Source of the DNA: an uncultured Blautia sp.
Lineage (GTDB): Bacteria; Bacillota; Clostridia; Lachnospirales; Lachnospiraceae
DNA: 15,983 bases
Assembly: GCA_900551465.1 (NCBI GenBank)
Contig: URWL01000004.1
Coordinates: 1-15,983 of the forward strand
Direction of reading: 5' to 3'
Shown here: one piece after another, positions 13,328-15,983 of the stretch
How positions within the stretch are numbered: position 1 is the stretch's first letter
Layout: each line of letters starts with the position of its first letter
The notes under the pieces: generated by a model
Seen by the model: only the letters and a program-made list of their open reading frames with translations
Database searches by the model: none
Told to the model about the DNA's origin: nothing
Translations under genes and position numbers: made by a program

Positions 13328-14479
13328 TTAAAAGGACCACAGTTTTGTGTAAATTTTAATGATATCTTCCTTGGTTGGTACTCGTGGGTTCGTAGGCGTA
13401 CATGCATCTGCAAGAGCTGCCTCCGCCATTTTTTCTACTGCCGCAAAGTACGCATCCGGTGTGATCGTGCCTATTTCCTGAATAGTAAGAGGAATGTTCA
13501 TTTCTTTCAGCATAAACTGAATCCAGTTTACAAGAGAACGAACGCTCATCACCTTATTGTAATTACTCAGTCCCAGGATATGGGCGATATTTGCATATCT
13601 CTTCACTGCCGGAAGATATTCTTTCTGGCTTCTGCTGTGTTTGTTGATATTTGAGTTAAACTCTACAATATGAGGAAGCAGCATCGCATTTGCTCTTCCA
13701 TGAGGAATATGGAACATAGCACCAAGCTGATGCGCCATACTGTGAGTGATTCCAAGTCCTGCCGTGTTAAAAGAAAGTCCTGCAAGACAGGATGCCACAT
13801 GCATTTTCTGACGGGCATGCATATCCGTTCCGTCCAGATAAGCTCTCAGAAGGAACACTCCGCAGATTTCAATAGATTTCTCTGCCAGTGCAGAAGAAAA
13901 CTCATTATGGTCAAGGCTGACATAAGATTCCAGCGCATGAGTAAATACGTCCATTCCCGTATCCGCTGTAATAGACGGCGGAACACTTTTTACAAGTTCT
14001 GCGTCAAGAATTGCTTCATCTGCCGTCAGGCTGTCAGAAACAAGAGGATATTTCACTTTTGCTTCTGTATCATTGACTACTGCAAAAGAAGTTACCTCGG
14101 AACCTGTACCACTGGTTGTCGGAATAGCGATCAGCCCTACATCCGCATAGTGATTGATCTTCAGGGCAAATTCACGGATTGCCTTGGAAGAGTCAATAGC
14201 AGAACCGCCGCCTACCGCTACGATCACATCCGGCTGAAAGCTCAGAAACTTTTTAACACCGTCTGCAATCTTGTCTACAGGTGCGTCCGGAACTACATTG
14301 TGAAAAATGTCATAGTCCTTACCGCCTTTATGTAAAGGCTCTGTGATCAGATGAATCATATCGCTCTGTACAACAAAGGGGTCTGTAATGATCAGAACTC
14401 TCTGATACGGGATATCCTTCAGTCTGTCCAGTGCATTCTCGCCAAAATGAATGACTGTCTTCATCTCAAAAGTCTTCAT
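13328..14479 (-). CDS. pduQ: Iron-containing alcohol dehydrogenase, probable 1-propanol dehydrogenase
   Basis: 383 residues from the chosen start (Salmonella PduQ 370). It is a group III Fe-dependent dehydrogenase with the NAD-binding block VAVGGGSAIDSSKAI (88-101). The metal ligands are Asp177, His181, His246 and His260, with the same internal spacings as in E. coli FucO. In the pdu operon it is expected to reduce propionaldehyde to 1-propanol and so regenerate NAD inside the compartment. Lactaldehyde reductase (FucO-like) activity is an alternative, given the fucose context. The start at 14479 (MKTFEMKTVIHFG) has AAGGAG about 9 nt upstream. A longer reading to 14551 would add 24 unlike residues and overlap the regulator gene. 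Confidence 0.88.
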   Translation of the reverse strand: MKTFEMKTVIHFGENALDRLKDIPYQRVLIITDPFVVQSDMIHLITEPLHKGGKDYDIFHNVVPDAPVDKIADGVKKFLSFQPDVIVAVGGGSAIDSSKAIREFALKINHYADVGLIAIPTTSGTGSEVTSFAVVNDTEAKVKYPLVSDSLTADEAILDAELVKSVPPSITADTGMDVFTHALESYVSLDHNEFSSALAEKSIEICGVFLLRAYLDGTDMHARQKMHVASCLAGLSFNTAGLGITHSMAHQLGAMFHIPHGRANAMLLPHIVEFNSNINKHSRSQKEYLPAVKRYANIAHILGLSNYNKVMSVRSLVNWIQFMLKEMNIPLTIQEIGTITPDAYFAAVEKMAEAALADACTPTNPRVPTKEDIIKIYTKLWSF

Positions 14480-14495
14480 ATATGTTGCTCCTTTT

Positions 14496-15269
14496 CTATG
14501 GCTGTATCCGCGGATACCGGCATTCGATCCCCGCATCTGTAAAACATGCAAGCCACTTTTCGGAAGGCTTTTTGTCTGTTACAACCATATCTAAATCCCG
14601 CAGTTTCCCAGCTACGGAAAAAGCGGTCTGATCAAATTTTGTACTGTCAACAACCAGAATCTTTCTGCGCCCGGAGGTCAGCATGGCTTTCTTTGTGGTG
14701 CCAAAGGCTTCCTGAGATTCCATGATTCCCCATTCCTGATCCAGTGCCTTGCAGGAAAAGATCACCTTGTCCACATAATAGGACCGGATTGCCTCTTCTG
14801 TTCTGGATCCCAGAAATGCAAGATATCCTTCTTTCATAACACCACCGGTGGAAATGATGTTCCAGCCGGATACATCCGAAAGCTCGATCAGGATTTCCAT
14901 AGAATTGGTGATCACAGTAAGTCTTTCTTTTTCCTTTAATGCCTTGGCAATAAATACTGCCGTAGTACTTGCATCAAGAAAAATGTGATCGCCATCCTGA
15001 ACCAATGATGCAACAATATCCGCCATTTTCTGTTTACCGGCCACATTCTGGTTTTTTCGAATATTAAAGGGCAGGTCAATACTCACATTTTCATTGATGA
15101 CAGCTCCGCCGTAGCTTTTTGTGGCAAGCCCTTCTTTTTCAAGCTTATCCAGATCCCGGCGTATGGTCTCCTCTGAAACATCATAGAGCTGGCTCAGCTC
15201 ACTGACCACCACTCTTTTTTCTGTCTGAAGTTTCTCAAGGATAAGATTCCGTCTTTCTAATGCCAGCAT
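14496..15269 (-). CDS. DeoR-family transcriptional regulator inside the pdu operon
   Basis: 257 residues. The N-terminal DeoR helix-turn-helix is complete (RRNLILEKLQTEKRVVVSEL, then DVSEETIRRDLDKLEKEGLATKSYGGA, about 6-57). Residues about 75-235 are the DeoRC sugar-phosphate sensor (GDHIFLDASTTA, TVITNSMEI, ISTGGVM, KILVVDSTKFDQ). Regulators of this family usually respond to a phosphorylated sugar; fuculose-1-phosphate would suit the context, but the ligand is not shown. It lies between pduT (29 bp) and pduQ (16 bp), all on one strand, so it would be made with the operon it probably controls. The ATG at 15269 follows AAGGGGGCGGG. It differs from the AraC-type PocR that controls Salmonella pdu. 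Confidence 0.92.
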   Translation of the reverse strand: MLALERRNLILEKLQTEKRVVVSELSQLYDVSEETIRRDLDKLEKEGLATKSYGGAVINENVSIDLPFNIRKNQNVAGKQKMADIVASLVQDGDHIFLDASTTAVFIAKALKEKERLTVITNSMEILIELSDVSGWNIISTGGVMKEGYLAFLGSRTEEAIRSYYVDKVIFSCKALDQEWGIMESQEAFGTTKKAMLTSGRRKILVVDSTKFDQTAFSVAGKLRDLDMVVTDKKPSEKWLACFTDAGIECRYPRIQP

Positions 15270-15298
15270 TTTCCCGCCCCCTTTTGAGAACTTTATTT

Positions 15299-15847
15299 TT
15301 ATAAAATAGAATCGATCATACGTTTATCCGGATGAGCGATTACTGAAGAATCAAGATACATGCCCTTTTCTGCAACATGCTCTTTTGCCTTCTGGATAGA
15401 TGCCTCCACAGCAGAAACCTCTCCTGTGATCAGCATGAATGATTTTCCGCACATACCTTTTGCAATACGCAGTTCAATCACATCTACGATAGCTGTTTTT
15501 GCAGCCTGGTCTGCAGCCTCAATAATAGATGCCGCATCGTAAGTCTCTAAAATGCCCAGTGCACTGATGTCCTCGATCACAGTAGTTCCGTACATTGCCG
15601 GAAACAGAGATTCGTGAGGATTTCCCAGTACAAAACTGTCAATACATTTATCTTCATAAGTAGTAACCGCTGCGTCAACAGCCGCCTTTACCGCACTGAG
15701 ATCACCAGTGATAATTGCAATATATTTGCCCGGACATACGGTCTGCGCCTCAACGATTTCTACGTCAGAGGTTTTTACCATGGCATCTGCTGCTGTGATG
15801 CCTGTGGCAGTGGTTTTAAATTCAATCATTCCGATTGCTTTACTCAT
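15299..15847 (-). CDS. pduT: Microcompartment shell protein PduT (two BMC domains)
   Basis: 182 residues (Salmonella PduT 184), with tandem BMC domains at about 4-86 (AIGMIEFKTTATGITAADAMVKT) and 96-180 (ALGILETYDAASIIEAADQAAKTA). Such proteins form pseudohexameric trimers in the shell. Cys38 in VCPGK is at exactly the position that holds the [4Fe-4S] cluster in the pore of Salmonella PduT, so an electron-conducting role is likely. The start at 15847 (MSKAIGMIEF) is the family start with AAAGGAC about 9 nt upstream; a GTG- or ATG-extended reading to 15877 would overlap pduS. It starts 16 bp after pduS. Confidence 0.94.
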   Translation of the reverse strand: MSKAIGMIEFKTTATGITAADAMVKTSDVEIVEAQTVCPGKYIAIITGDLSAVKAAVDAAVTTYEDKCIDSFVLGNPHESLFPAMYGTTVIEDISALGILETYDAASIIEAADQAAKTAIVDVIELRIAKGMCGKSFMLITGEVSAVEASIQKAKEHVAEKGMYLDSSVIAHPDKRMIDSIL

Positions 15848-15863
15848 TTTCTGCACGTCCTTT

Positions 15864-15983
15864 CTACTTTGCTGCAATTATGATGTAGCGGTCTGTTACT
15901 TCAGTTACTTTTCCACAGATACTTGCATGAATACCAACGCTTAATCCGTCAGCAGGTTTTGCAATCATCTGTCCTCTTGTTAC
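15864..15983 (-). CDS. pduS: PduS, RnfC-like corrinoid reductase (C-terminal end only)
   Basis: Only the last 39 codons are in the window; the reading frame is open to the edge. The visible part (GLSVGIHASICGKVTEVTD, then RYIIIAAK and a stop) is a barrel-sandwich (RnfC-like) segment, as found at the C-terminus of PduS. PduS is a flavin and Fe-S protein that reduces cobalamin for PduO and may pass electrons to PduT. Its place directly before pduT, 16 bp apart, repeats the Salmonella order pduS-pduT and supports the call. The N-terminal domains cannot be checked here. Confidence 0.75.
   Translation of the reverse strand, partial: VTRGQMIAKPADGLSVGIHASICGKVTEVTDRYIIIAAK

Noticed and set aside
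14480..14551. Longer PduQ start at 14551
   Set aside because: The extra 24 residues do not resemble a dehydrogenase or targeting peptide and overlap the DeoR-family gene; the 14479 start has a good ribosome binding site.

Overview
The window looks like the chromosome of a gut Firmicute, most likely a Lachnospiraceae member related to Blautia, Ruminococcus or Roseburia. The evidence is AGGAGG-type ribosome binding sites, moderately AT-rich DNA, clostridial protein families and the L-fucose/1,2-propanediol gene content. The genus is inferred; there is no rRNA or other marker here.

Left third (1-3765), mostly housekeeping or accessory genes: a secreted, membrane-anchored SH3-domain protein with a Thr/Pro/Ala-rich tandem-repeat stalk (103-1131, minus), an alpha/beta-hydrolase esterase (1260-2099, minus), an iron-sulfur-flavoprotein-like NAD(P)H/FMN oxidoreductase (2328-2876, plus) whose extended -10 promoter lies inside a Rex-like operator, and a PflX-type radical SAM enzyme (2866-3765, minus) that overlaps it tail to tail.

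Middle (3766-7172): L-fucose isomerase (fucI, minus) and a divergent AraC-family regulator (plus). The 343-bp gap between them holds face-to-face promoters and a 142-bp palindromic element with 12-bp terminal inverted repeats and perfect 8-bp flanking duplications. This is a MITE-like insertion that would form most of the fucI mRNA leader. A short secreted protein of unknown function follows (6882-7172, minus).

Right half (7246-15983, all minus): a propanediol-utilisation (pdu) microcompartment operon, read right to left as pduS (3' end only) - pduT - deoR-family regulator - pduQ - pduC - pduD - pduE - pduG - pduH - pduO, then a terminator. PduCDE is the adenosylcobalamin-dependent diol dehydratase, and all six catalytic-site residues known from the Klebsiella oxytoca enzyme are present. 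PduGH reactivates it, PduS and PduO rebuild adenosylcobalamin, PduT is an Fe-S-bearing shell trimer, and PduQ reduces propionaldehyde to 1-propanol. The main shell proteins, PduP, PduL, and the other fucose genes (fucA, fucK, transport) are not in this window and may lie beyond its right edge.

Together the genes suggest fucose scavenging: FucI starts fucose breakdown, lactaldehyde becomes 1,2-propanediol, and the pdu compartment turns that into propanol and propionate. No clearly new multi-gene system is visible. The observations most worth checking are the element in the fucI leader, an apparent internal start plus encapsulation-like helix at the PduO domain junction, the Rex-like site, and the small secreted protein after the pdu operon.
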